Shown: positions 46,192 to 56,848 of the stretch, in pieces
Position numbering within the stretch: the first letter of the stretch is position 1
Layout: every line of letters starts with the position of its first letter
Assembly (NCBI GenBank): GCA_023052935.1
Contig: CM041297.1
Location: 1,602,280 to 1,666,279 of the forward strand
Origin: Piezodorus guildinii
Lineage: Eukaryota; Arthropoda; Insecta; Hemiptera; Pentatomidae
Direction of reading: 5' to 3'
DNA: 64,000 nt
Made by a program: the position numbers and the translations under genes
Notes under the pieces: model-generated
What the model was told of the DNA's origin: nothing
Database searches by the model: none
The model's input: only the letters and a program-made list of their open reading frames with translations

Positions 46192-47216
46192 TCTATACTA
46201 TTGGGTTGTTTCACATGAAATGTCCGTTTTTATAGTTTCTGAAATACATAAAGGATTTTGCAGGTCTCTGTAGTTTTCTTCCGTAATGTTTACATATTTA
46301 AAGTAAACAGTTACTAATCCTCTACCTTTGTATTATAAACATTAGCTTCCCAACCAATTACCCACTTTTTAGTATACCTCCAAATATGAATATGGGAACA
46401 CCCGATTTTCGAGTAATATTTTTGTACGATTTTAAACTTGGCAATTCAGCAGCTGAGGTCGCTAGAAATATTTGCAAGGTGTTTGGGGAAGAGGGTGTTA
46501 ACGAACGGACCATTTGCCGTTGGTTTGCTAAGTTTTCAGCTGGAGATACCGACTTGGAAAACTTGCCCGGAGGAAGACCTCCGTCCGTAATAGACAACGA
46601 TGTCCTCAAACATACAGTAGAAGGAAACCTCTACCAAACAATTAAAGGACTCTCAACACAACTAAATGCAAGTGCATCTACCGTTTCCAGACATTTAAAG
46701 TGTATTGGGAAAGTAAAAAAGCTCGATACATGGGTACCTCATGATCTCACTGAGCGGTAGCAAGACTTCATGTTTCAAAACATACCGTGCAAAAATTGAA
46801 AGAACTGGGTTACGAAGTTCTTCCGCACCCACCATATTCTCCCGACTCGTCTCCAACAGATTATCACCTGTTCGGGAATTTAGACAACTTCGTTAAAGGA
46901 AAACTTTTTGAAAATGATGATCAAGTGAAAAGTGTGTTTTACTTCAAAGCTCAGAGTTTTTCAGTTCGGGGATAAAAAAGTTGGTGTCACGTTGGGAAAA
47001 ATGTGTAGAAAAAGAAGTTAAATACTTGGAATAAAATTATCTTGTTTTCATATTGTATTTTTAATAAAAATCCTTTACCTTGAAAACGGACATTTCATGT
47101 GACACAACCCAATAATATTATAAAGCTGAAGAGTTTGTTTGTTTGAAGGCGTTTGTCTCAGAAACTACTAGTCCGAATTGAAAGATCATTTTTGAGTCAG
47201 ATAGTCCATTTATCGT
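46192..47216 (+). mobile_element. Helitron 5' fragment split by a mariner
   Basis: tctatacta (46192-46200) lies before the mariner, and taatattataaagctgaaga, then tttgtttgaaggcgtttgtc and tagtccatttatcg, lie after it. Together they match the Helitron 5' end at 25053. No Helitron 3' end was found downstream. Confidence 0.7.
46201..47112 (+). mobile_element. Mariner element with internally deleted transposase
   Basis: Inverted repeats ttgggttgtttcacatgaaa and tttcatgtgacacaacccaa are flanked by TA (46199-46200, 47113-47114). The first frame (46386-46760) encodes the two HTH motifs (FKLGNSAAEVARNICKVFGE, SASTVSRHLKCIGKVKKL, then WVPHDLTE) and stops. After a deletion that removes the first catalytic region, the frame at 46787 resumes with ELGYEVLPHPPYSPDSSPTD, containing the PYSPD motif of the third catalytic aspartate, then decays. 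912 bp, non-autonomous. Confidence 0.9.
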
Positions 47217-48037
47217 CGTGATTTTTTATTTTCAGAACAATATACCTTCTAAATGGTGTTAGTGACAAATTTTATATAACAAAAAACATTTTTCATTAAA
47301 TATCTGGTTGGGAAACTGTCAATAATTTTTTTATCCTGGCGATACCAAATGTCTGCTACATAAATTTTTTTTTCATTCGAACCAATATAGCTCATACATG
47401 GTAATAACGACAAATTTAATACGAGTAATTGTCGTCAAATTTTCGATCCCAGCATCATCAACGGTAATTATTAAGCATGTAAAAAAAATTACACAATAAC
47501 AAACTCCGTACAGACCCGTAACCAAAATAGTAACTATGTCCAAAAACAAATAAAATTAAAAAATATTATACTTTATATAACTATTAACTGATTTTAAGAT
47601 TAACTAATTAGCTTAAAGGATAGACTAATGAGATATAAAAAGGTTTAAAACGAGAACTTGAGATAGAACGAGATAGAAGTGGGCATTGAAGACGAGGAGA
47701 GAAAAGCAAACAAAGCTGTTAATGGTGGATAATTGTGTTTGCATTGGCTTCCTTCCTAATTATCTATTTAACCTAATTTATCAAAGGGTCCTTCTTCTCT
47801 AAGGGCATTGTATCTGTATCTATCCTGTATCCTGTATCCTGTATTTATTATAACTTTATAGTATGAAGAAAGTTTTTCATAAAGGGTTTATGATATAACT
47901 TAGTTTAGTCATTATTTAGTAATTACCTTAATTAAATCTGATAATTTGCTCTATATTTAAGTATTATTTTATCCATATATTGTTAGCTTATAATGTACCG
48001 TTTATTTCAAGTTGTACTTTAAATTCTTGTTAGCTGT
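47217..48037. other. No gene seen
   Basis: AT-rich intergenic sequence. A short repeated word (tatcctgta) occurs around 47821-47845. No recognised element. Confidence 0.45.
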
Positions 48038-48130
48038 AAAAATCATCTGGTAGATGCAACGCACGACTATCACCGTACCTCGATTGATAAAATCAATTCA
48101 ATAAAATTTTAAATAGAGCTAGAGTTTATC
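48038..48130 (-). mobile_element. HINE-A right-end fragment, diverged
   Basis: atctggtagatgcaacgcac, gactatcaccgtacctcgat, gagctagagtttat: recognisable but decayed. Confidence 0.5.
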
Positions 48131-48192
48131 AAATTTCAAATAATTAAATTAAGATTGATTGGAAAAAAAAAAAATTAGATTAAGTAATGATA

Positions 48193-48480
48193 GGGGAGCC
48201 CATGGCTGAGTGGCTAGCGCGCTAGTCTCTCATGGTATAGGTTGTGAGTTCGAATCCCAGTACCGGCGGGGCTTTAATAAGGATATAATTAAATTGGGAT
48301 TCACTCACAGCCTCTCCCCCGGGTATGATTTTTTTTTATTCATTATTCGGATTCTACGCATCTTGAAACGTAAGCTCTCAAAGTTTGAGCAGGAGTTATT
48401 TTTATTATTATTATTTTTTTTTTTTGGTCGATTACAAAAGTTGATTATTGAAAATAATAAACCAAAAATTAAAGTGATGG
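48193..48480 (+). mobile_element. SINE-4, tRNA-derived
   Basis: The head ggggagcccatggctgagtg, gctagcgcgctagtctct and gttcgaatcccagtaccgg has good A- and B-box matches and resembles a serine/leucine-type tRNA with a long variable arm. A T-rich body shared with 16433, 29785 and others follows (cattattcggattctacgca, aaacgtaagctctcaaagtt). The unrelated 3' body makes this a SINE, not a tRNA gene. Confidence 0.75.
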
Positions 48481-48796
48481 TATAATAAAAAAATAATCAA
48501 TTAATGTTATGATATTAAGTTGTGTGTCTCCAAATATGTCGAAATTAATATAAAGGACTAAAACATCCTTTTAAATAAGGACAGAAATTGTAAAGATGAA
48601 TCCGTTTAGTGTCAAAGGATGCAGGGTAAAAAGCTGGGGTTGGAAGTGAATGTATCTTCTGAAGGGTCCTTTAGGGAATCCTCCGCCTACAATATTACCA
48701 TAAGTATCTTAGTATTTAAATATCATCTTATATTTTTTTCCTTTGGTATTTATTTTATAATTATTACTAATCATTAAGCGATTATATTACAAATAT

Positions 48797-49245
48797 AAAA
48801 ATATGGTGCGTGCGACACATGGCTTCATTTTTTCCTTAGTTAAAGTAAATTATAAAAGCTTTAAAAAATGTTAACGTAGAATAAAAAATAAAGTTCGATG
48901 GAAACGTTTATTTGATATTACTTTCTAGGGATTAGTCCGTAACAGTTTTTCCCCTGCTTTCCAACTATATATATATATACATTTGAGTACTATTATTCTT
49001 ATTTCTTGAAAAAAATAAAATGGATAAATATATAAACTGTTTTCTCCTTTAGTTATTTTCAAATAAAATAACATTGCATTTTCACCTTATATAATAAAAA
49101 AGGATCGCATTGTTTCGACAAAACATTTATTTTATACTGAAGAAAAGTAAAATCGAAAATATTATAGGCAAAAAACCATTAAGTTAACTCATTTTCAATC
49201 ACCTATTATTAACTACAGCTGTATGCATTATATAACACTTTTTCT
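48797..49245 (-). mobile_element. HINE-A-like, highly diverged
   Basis: tatggtgcgtgcgacacatg and scattered consensus words (gatggaaacgtttatttgat; ttttctcctttagttat) in minus order. Weak. Confidence 0.4.
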
Positions 49246-49972
49246 ATATTACTTTCACTTACCTATATATGAAATATGTAGTAAGGGAAAGTATTGCGAT
49301 CGTGAAAATTTTCGAATTCAAGTTTTCAACGGAAATACACGTTTTAGGGTCCCCTGAGTCCAAATAACCAAGTCCCGCAAAAAGGTCTGTGTGTGTGTGG
49401 TAACTCCCGCACGTAAACGAATAGTCTTATGAAACTCAAATTTCATATTTAAGACAACTGTACGCCCGAGATGTTACAAAACCTTTTTACGATATTCTTA
49501 AAAACGGCTCCAACGATATGGATTAAACTCTATACATGGATGTAAAATTTAAATTTAAATTTAATATTGTGACAGGCCATAAATGCCGATATTTTAAGTT
49601 TTCTTCTTCTAAAGTACCTTTAATTTTGTAGATACTAAAAAAATAACAATAAAATCTTGTTATCAACGATAAAAAACAGGTAAATATATAAGTTGAACGA
49701 ATTCGATATCCAACTAAACTGCAAAAATATTTTTTTAATGCATTTTTTTGTTTTTGAACTTAAGAACAGTAATATACCGTTGGAATGCTAAATATTTAGA
49801 TAATAATATAAAAGATTATTTATTAAAACACATATTTCTATTTAAATCCAATTTAAATAATTCTTTAACAATTTATTTTCGTTTATAAATTTGTTTAAAA
49901 ATTCTCGAATTGATACAAATTATGGAGGTAAGGGAAAGTCGTGTGTTGCGCGCACCAGATTTTTTTCTTCGT
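49246..49972 (+). mobile_element. HINE-A copy
   Basis: tttcacttacctatatatga, the left block, a short (TG)n, and the right end tggaggtaagggaaagtcgt and gcgcaccagattttttt. Contains internal deletions. Confidence 0.9.
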
Positions 49973-50004
49973 AATTAGCTTTCAACCAGTCTATTACAGA
50001 ACTA

Positions 50005-50220
50005 TATTATTATTCATAACTTTAGCTTTAAAACGGTATATTATACGTCTATATTACTGTTCTTATGCTCCAAAAAACAAAAAATTACATAAAAAAATAA
50101 TTTTTTAATTTCTACTTTAGTTGGTTATCGTATTTGTTCAACTAGTATTTTTAGTTTTCTTCATCAAAGGGACTTCATGATATAGTTAAAATTTTTAAAT
50201 CATAAAAATTTAATTATTAC
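50005..50220 (-). mobile_element. HINE-A internal fragment
   Basis: aacggtatattatacgtcta, tattactgttcttatgctcc, tactttagttggttatcgta in minus order. No termini. Confidence 0.65.
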
Positions 50221-50355
50221 TGCTTAAGGTGCATAATATGTGTATGGCGGTATTTGAGAACTATATTACCTATATAATATAGCAATCCTATTTGGAACAC
50301 TGCTAACGGTTACAGGAAGCAAGCTCCGTATTCCACATTGTGCAACCTAATTTAG

Positions 50356-50640
50356 TAGCACTAGTCTGCTGTGCTCCGGGTCCTGGGTTCGAATCCCGCC
50401 TGTGGCAGAATATTATTTATTCTGTTAATTCAGTCGGGGGGCGACCCAAGGGTATGGAGACCCTCCTGGGCAGACAGCCTCTATAAAGTGGTAACCAATA
50501 TAATTGGAAAATACCGGGCGGCTGAGCGTGATTAAGGCCTAATCACCTCATTGCACTGCCGTTGGCCTAGAAACAGTACGAATCTCTATATGAACTGAGC
50601 CCAAGACCCTTCATGGGTTGTAGTGCTACAGGTTTTTTTT
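50356..50640 (+). mobile_element. SINE-2, head-truncated
   Basis: Begins at gcactagtctgctgtgctcc within the tRNA-like head, keeps the B box (gggttcgaatccc) and matches 29427-29740 to the tail gtgctacaggttttttt. Confidence 0.9.
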
Positions 50641-51391
50641 AAATTACGAACCTACTTTAGTAAACAATTAAAATTCGCCTACTTTCAACCCAAGCTTGCT
50701 ATTTTTTTATTGTTACTTCCTATAGTTTTCAGTTATGAAAATCCATAGTTACGGGTTTTCCTAAGGGTATATTAAATAGACATTGCGTTACCTGTAAGGG
50801 ATTAATCTTGTGAACTATCTTAAATATAATTAAGGGACTAGTTGAACTAATTAATTTTTTTTTAAAGTCAAAATCTTAGAAGAATTAATTATAAATAAAT
50901 CTCGTAATTTCATAACACTAATAATCTAGTCATGTTTTATACTTTGTACAAATCTGGTTGGTTAATTGATTGGTATAGCCCGATACCTTGATAATGAGGC
51001 ATTGCTAATGGTACATCATATAGATAATATATTCGGTATACGAGAATAATGTTGGAAAAGATCTTATGTATATAATTAGAAGGCTCGCTGAAAAAAATCT
51101 TTGCGTCTCCTTTTCGTCCAATTCTTATAAAGAAGTATAAGAAAATAAACTTAATTTACATATTTACAAATTGAGAAAATATTTAAAAATGATTTCGGAT
51201 GAGACATTCATACAATCAGCAAAATGTTTGGTTAATTTGGTAATTATAATCTAATTAGCCTTAATGACTAAATATGTGGTAAAATTAAACTGAGATTATA
51301 TATGGTTGTAGGAAACATTATACAAAAAGCATAAAAATAAGAACGGATAAAATAATTGATAATATAAAATTAGAAATTAAAACAAACTAGC

Positions 51392-51946
51392 TTAAGTTAA
51401 CAGCACATGTTTAGTTATTTTATGAGTGTAGCGTTTCAGAGATGTTTTATTATAATTACCGATTTCCTTTATTAATGGATTTTTGGAGACTGGTGTTTTA
51501 CTGAAGTGGACAAAATGTTTAATTGTTGGAAGCTGCCAGTCCTGGAGCATAGATGATATTTTAGTGTAGCGGGAGTAATTGCTAATTATCCGCATTGATA
51601 AATTTTGAATTATTTCAAGTTTTTGGTGGTTAGTCAAGCAGGTTGAGCTCCAGACTGGCGAGGCGTATGTAATTAACGGGCAAATAACTGATTTGTATAT
51701 AATTAATTTGTTGTGAGAGCTCAAATGGGATTTTTTGTTGAAGTGTGGGAACATTTTAAATATTAAGTTTTTGGCTTTATCAATTTTTCTATTGATATGA
51801 TCTGTGAATGTAGGAGATTTGACTAATGTTAGGCCTAGGTACTGTACGGATTTTGACCATGGAGATGGGAGCTGATATAAAATAATTTTTTGTCGAAAAC
51901 TCAGTATAATATTTTTATATATATAGGTGTGAAATGAAATGTCCAT
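51392..51946 (-). pseudogene. Non-LTR retrotransposon reverse transcriptase C-terminal fragment
   Basis: An uninterrupted 184-residue frame encodes the thumb and C-terminal region of a jockey-group RT: SVQYLGLTLVKSPTFTDHIN, LIYKSVICPLITYASPVWSS, and NHQKLEIIQNLSMRIISNYS, where the C-terminal half aligns with the other LINEs here only in general pattern. The active site, 5' part and a clear poly(A) are absent, so it is a fragment despite its open frame. A different family from L1/L2. Confidence 0.8.
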
Positions 51947-52036
51947 TATTCAAATAATACTAAGTAAAAAACGTATATATATTTATCATTTTATTTTTCT
52001 TCAAGAAATAGTAGTAAATCAAATAAGTATAAAAAC

Positions 52037-52125
52037 CTGCAGGTGGTCCTAGGATTTTTTCATGGGAGTAAAAAATCCTTAGTTATGCTGTCCTTCGGAG
52101 GGGACGTTAAAAGGTGGTCCTCCTC
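52037..52125 (+). mobile_element. SINE-1 fragment
   Basis: cctgcaggtggtcctaggat, gggagtaaaaaatccttagt, cttcggaggggacgttaaaa: the middle of SINE-1 only. Confidence 0.85.
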
Positions 52126-52325
52126 CCACTGTTTATCTTGATTTGGTGGTTTATTTGTGGGCAACGTTTGGTGAAAAGAATTGCTTCAGATTTTTCTTAT
52201 GAAGTATCCATAAATATTTTAATAGTTAATTCGCAAAGTCCGATACGTTAATAATCAGCTAGTTTCAGGCGTAGCTCAATGTTTATCATATGGCAACTAT
52301 ATGAGAGTAATATTGTCAACTGACT

Positions 52326-52346
52326 TATATATATATATATATATAT
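52326..52346. repeat. (AT)n microsatellite
   Basis: Short TA run at the position where related units read cttacctatatag. Confidence 0.8.
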
Positions 52347-53947
52347 AAAGCGAATCGTAGAAATGAAATCATTCCTATTATATTTCTTTCAGTTATTAAA
52401 ATGTTTATATTATGTTGTATGATAAAAAAAAAAAAAAAAACTTAATACGAAAGTCGCCCATTTGATCTACTGTGATTCCATCATTTTTATTAAACTGATA
52501 GGATTCAAGCTCCGATATTCCGTTTTGTTCAACATTCCGAATTAATCAGTGGTCTCATCATCTCTGGACCAAAACATCGACACAAAAACTAATATTTAAT
52601 TAACTAAAAATAAAAAAAAATCCACCGACAATGCATTCCAATTTTTTTTTTTTTTTAATTTGTACTTCATAAAACATAATTTTAAATTTGTACTTCACGC
52701 GAGACGAAAATAATTATGTTCGCTATATGAGAATAATATTAAGAATTCTCACAGGTATAAAGCTGAGACATTCGCTGAAAAAAATGCCCTTAACTACGTT
52801 TTTTTCAACTCTTATAAAGCTTCTTATTATATTCCATGGTTATTTAGCATTGTCCAGATAATTTAATAATTAGCTAGTTTCGATATGATTGCTCAAGGTG
52901 CATTTAACAGGTATTATGTTTGCTTTATGAGATTAATATTGAGAACTACCACAGTTAAGGGATATCATTGTTAAGGGTTTTGTAGCAAAGAAAAAAAATC
53001 TATTATATGTCTTACAGATATTGTAATGATTTTTTTTTTTGTCATATGGTAAAAAAAAAATAATAATAATAATTGAAACATAGGTCAGTTAACCTAATAT
53101 CTTTACACTCCCATTTTAGCAACAGCGATATTATCATTCTTTTTAAACTGATAAAATTCAAGCTCCGCTATTCCGTTATGTCCAACCTTCTGAATTCCTG
53201 AATGGTATTATTCATCTCCGGACCAAAACTTTGTCACAAACATTTTTTAATTATGTAAATCTTTAAAAAATGGGAGAAAAACCGCTGACGTTTCTCTCCA
53301 TTTAAAAAAAAAAAAATGTTCTTCATTCAACACGATCATGATTATGTTCGCTATACGAGAGTAATATCAAAAACTATCTCTATCGTATATAGTAGAGAGA
53401 CTCACTAAAAGAAATCTTCCTATTTACGTTTCGTCCAATCCTTAAAAAGGTTTTTATTATAACTTATAGTTAAATCGCATAGTTCTGATAGCTTAATAAT
53501 GAGCTAGTTCAGGTATTGCTTAAGGGGCTCCAGATAGAAATTACGGTCACTATAGGAGAGTAATATAGTCCATTGACTTACCTATATAGTTAAGGAATTA
53601 TGTAGTAATATTTATTTAGTTATACAAAAAAAAAATCTTTTATTAGAGGGTCATTAAATTGTTTTTGTTTAATTAAACCTTTTTAACTGAAAATTGTAAA
53701 CGATATATCGCAACGTAGAACTATAAATTTTTGGTCTAATGATATAATGATCGAGACAAGATTGTAGAGTTTACATTTTTCATAAACGTTTGCTCACACA
53801 TTCCACTATTACCGAAAAGGTACTAAAGGCTTCACAATTGCATTAATAGCACTTAGATATAACAATAATTATTTTATGTGAAATAAACAAATTAAAACGA
53901 TAGTAATTAAATTATATTGAGGATGTATAGTCGACTGTAGAAACTAT

Positions 53948-54156
53948 TATAGGTGGAATAATCAGGAATCAGCCATTTTTTAAATTTTTTTAATTTTGCC
54001 AACGTTTCGGCTCAAGCTTAACTGCTGTTGTGCCGGTTTATACTTTGACATGGCTCAGTAATGCCCTGATGATGGCTCACAAGCTTGAGCTGAAACGTTG
54101 GCAAAATTAAAAAACTTCAAAAACTGACTGATTCCTGATTATTCCACCTATGATAG
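53948..54156. repeat. Long imperfect inverted repeat (foldback element)
   Basis: Left arm aggtggaataatcaggaatc...aattttgccaacgtttcggc pairs with right arm gctgaaacgttggcaaaatt...gattcctgattattccacct. Arms are about 75 bp, loop about 60 bp. The right arm follows a ctgatga box (see 54066). Confidence 0.9.
54066..54096 (+). ncRNA. Hammerhead-ribozyme-like core
   Basis: ctgatga (54066-54072), a stem formed by ggctc / gagct, then gaaac (54092-54096), i.e. the CUGAUGA / stem II / GAAA order of hammerhead ribozymes, as found in Penelope-like elements. No clear NUH cleavage site or closing stem I is visible, so catalytic activity is unproven. The left arm of the inverted repeat carries the complement of the GAAACG part. 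Confidence 0.35.
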
Positions 54157-54451
54157 TAATTAAACCTAATATATTTACTAGCTCATTTGAGTGGCAGTAG
54201 CTCTATCCTTCGAATTGGAATGATGCAATTCAAGTTCCGATATTCCGTTTTATGCAACGTTATAAACTCCTCTGGGGTCTCATTCATCTCGGGTGTAAAA
54301 CTTTGATATCAAAATTAATTTTTCTTAACGACCTAGACTAAGAGACAACCTTTATTCCCTGGCTATGTTGCCAAAATACCTCAAGTTGTTATACAGCATA
54401 CTTTCCAATTCGCATATATTTATACATACATTTTCCTTTGTTTATTGTAAC

Positions 54452-54455
<4 letters not shown>

Positions 54456-54496
<41 letters not shown>
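54456..54496. repeat. (AT)n microsatellite
   Basis: About 40 bp of pure AT dinucleotides. Confidence 0.95.
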
Positions 54497-54499
<3 letters not shown>

Positions 54500-55161
54500 A
54501 TTTTTTTTCACTTTATTTATTGATTCGCAAGCGTGACAATCAGGAAATGGGCTAAAAATAAAATAATAATAACATGTCGGGCATGACATATACATATACC
54601 CAGTAGCATGTATTGTCTTCAGGCTTTTTATGTATATTTTTCCAGCATTTTTTACATAACTGATATATTTTATGTTGGGTCAGGCCGTTAATAAGCTTAT
54701 CGTTATTTGGTTACGGGCCATTTGGAGGGTTCATAACTTGAGTTAACTTAACTAGCTCTTGGAGAAAGCTCGAAAGGGACTGGATAAGACTATTTAAACC
54801 TCTAATTATTTTAACATTATTTATTTCTCTCAAAAACAAATACGTTTATAATTATTTTAAAAAATTAAATCCTTTGGTTCGCAAATAAAAATATCAAAAT
54901 TATACGCTAATAAAATAAATAAATTTACTGCCATGCAGGTGATGGCGGATAATTCTCAGGGAGCTAAAATTTATCTTTTTGGCCAACACCGCTTTATCGT
55001 TCATATTATGATCCTGGTTAAAAAATAAAATAAAATCAACAGTAAACTGTTTATTTCACTGTTTTTCTTTATTTTTTAAAAAAAAAGTTTAGGCGTTGCA
55101 CAGGGTGTATGCTATGTGTATTATGCTTGCTATATGATATTAATATCGTGAACTGACTCAC

Positions 55162-55444
55162 CTATATAGTTGAGGGACTCTGTCGATCGGGAGATCTCGT
55201 GCGGCCGCCAGTGCGTTAGCTTGCTCCCGGTGAACTTGTTGGGGTCGAGGATGTTGTCGACAGAGAAGGGCAGACTCCTGACGGGACATCCTTCCTCAGC
55301 TTCCTGGAGGGTCCTGGACTGGAAGGGGTCCGGCTGGAGCCTGGAGAGGTCCACCGGAGACCCCACGTCGAGCAGAGGGTCTTCGTCCTCCGGCTGTTCC
55401 TTGTTGATCATGACTGCCGGGCCGGAGGTGGGACGGCCCGCCAC
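55162..55444 (-). CDS. Candidate first coding exon of an NK1/slouch-like homeobox gene
   Basis: The ATG at 55444 opens a GC-rich frame unlike any repeat here: acidic N-terminus (QPEDEDPLLDVGSPVDLSRL), then LPFSVDNILDPNKFTGSK at residues about 57-74. FSVxxILDPNKF is the octapeptide (EH1/TN-like, Groucho-binding) motif characteristic of NK1/slouch-class homeodomain transcription factors, usually near the N-terminus. The frame reaches a consensus donor (atatag/GTGAGT, GT at 55160-55161) after 94 codons plus one base. No homeodomain (WFQNRR) is encoded further along the minus strand in the window, so later exons would lie outside it or the intron is very long. The last part of the exon (from about 55180) and the donor lie in repeat-like sequence. 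Start codon, exon end and identity are inferred. Confidence 0.5.
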
Positions 55445-55800
55445 GCCTCTACTTCCAGACCACGCCCCCGAGCCACCTCCCAGCCCCCCTCCTAGCTCCC
55501 CGCTAAAGAGGTGACGACTGCTCCCCCCTCTTCCCCCCTCCCCCCGCGGCTAATCTTATCTAACCCTCGAGACATTAACAAGTATAATCGACCCCTCCCC
55601 ACCCCCCACTTACCCCCCTCCCTCGTTAATCCTCCACAATTACAGCCTTATTCGCTTCCAGCCGCCGCTAAACACCGATACTACAGCCACCTTCTTTTCA
55701 TTCCCTTTTATTACCTCGGGCATTTTCATTTCAGCTTGCCAATGAGGCAAATAACCATTGCCATCTCGGGATATTTAAGTTTAGTTTCCCGCTAACTGTC
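55445..55800. promoter_or_regulatory. GC-rich 5' flank of the candidate homeobox exon
   Basis: C-rich on the plus strand (cccccctcttcccccctccc), non-repetitive, directly upstream of the minus-strand ATG at 55444. Probably 5' UTR/promoter; no TATA box or initiator could be assigned. The ORFs here have biased composition and no domain. Confidence 0.4.
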
Positions 55801-56021
55801 CCTGTACCTTAGCTATAAAAAAAGGAGTATCTGGAATACATTTATAATATCCTCTTTAACTTCTTGAACCTTTAAACATTTTGGAAGAAAAGAACTGCAG
55901 TAAGCAAAAGAAAAAAACAGCAGGACTTCTTTAAACTGGAAGCAATCGTGTAAAATGCAGTCAATAATTTTAAGGAAGAACAAGCTCTTTCCCTTTTCCT
56001 AAATTCGCGGTTCCAAACCTG

Positions 56022-56098
56022 TGGATAGCCCTAGGGGAGTAAAAAATCCTTAATTATATCGTCCTTCGGAGAAGACGTAAAAAAGTGGTCCCGAGCCT
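56022..56098 (+). mobile_element. SINE-1 fragment
   Basis: ggatagccctaggggagtaa, aaaatccttaattatatcgt, gtggtcccgagcc: central body only. Confidence 0.75.
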
Positions 56099-56225
56099 TT
56101 TTTTATGGATGGTAAATATTCTCCCGTTGTATATAATACAAAAAATAAATTAAAGAAGATTTTTGCGCTTCCTGTAATATTTTCAAGAATGGACATTTTT
56201 TTAAATTAACTGCAAAACTGATGTA

Positions 56226-56432
56226 AACTTTTTTATTTATTAATTTATTGAAATTTACAACTGTATTAGTAAATACATCAAGTAAATTGGCTCATAATAT
56301 AGATATTATACATGAAGAGAATATGCCCATTGGCAACACTCCACTAGGTAATCTACACTAGAAGGTCTCGAGGCCATCTTCTTTTCAGACGCCTCGGAGG
56401 ATTGTCAGGAATGGTGGAGGAAGCAAGGATTT
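56226..56432 (-). pseudogene. LINE 3' end, short
   Basis: Near-identical to 33085-33305 (acaactgtattagtaaatac, ggtctcgaggccatcttctt, cagacgcctcggaggattgt), 5'-truncated sooner. Confidence 0.85.
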
Positions 56433-56575
56433 GAAAACTTAAATCGATCTAAATAACACCGCCTAAGCCAAAGCTCCTAACACTGGGCTTCACACAATCA
56501 CAATAGTAATATCAGATAATACTAATTTTTTTTATCAATTCGTCCTTTCCTAAGCATAAAAACGTTTCTCGTCTA

Positions 56576-56848
56576 TGGGGTCACCTGTAGCATGGTGGTT
56601 AGCATAACAGCCTTCTATACTAAATGTCACGAGTTCAAACCCTCAGATGGTCCTAGGATTTTTTAATGGGAGTAAAAGATTCTTGATAATGAAGTCCTTC
56701 GGAGGAGACGTAAACAACTGCGATGTAAGGTACTCGTTAAAGATCCCTATCCTAATAAAACCTGGATAAGTAAAATTTATGACTCCCACTGTAGCATCGT
56801 CCGATTAGTCAGAGTAACATAAAGTGAGGTTAAATAAACAAACAAAAA
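56576..56848 (+). mobile_element. SINE-1, full-length reference copy
   Basis: The head tggggtcacctgtagcatgg, tggttagcat and gagttcaaacc shows A- and B-box promoter elements. Body: gtcctaggattttttaatgg, cttcggaggagacgtaa, aaagatccctatcctaataa. End: gcatcgtccgattagtcaga and (aaac)n. No coding capacity; would depend on a LINE for movement. Confidence 0.9.

Larger units (their letters stand above)
50220..55180. repeat. Decayed tandem array of about 620-650 bp units
   Basis: Ordered landmark words recur: (i) gattcaagctccgatattcc-type near 50325, 52505, 53160 and 54230; (ii) gctgaaaaaaat then ttcgtccaattcttataaag-type near 51090, 52770 and 53405; (iii) taataatgagctagttcagg-type near 50990, 52250, 52870 and 53495; (iv) gaactgactcacctatatag-type near 52312, 52945, 53573 and 55150. 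The 52.2-53.6 kb spacings are about 615-655 bp. Later insertions interrupt it. Non-coding. Confidence 0.6.

Noticed and set aside
48193..48270. Functional tRNA gene
   Set aside because: A and B boxes are good, but the sequence continues into a repeat body found elsewhere; it is a SINE head.
55180..55215. Cloning-vector contamination (adjacent BglII agatct and NotI gcggccgc sites)
   Set aside because: The sites are short, lie in a continuous coding-like frame flanked by genomic sequence, and no longer vector sequence is visible. A vector screen would settle it.
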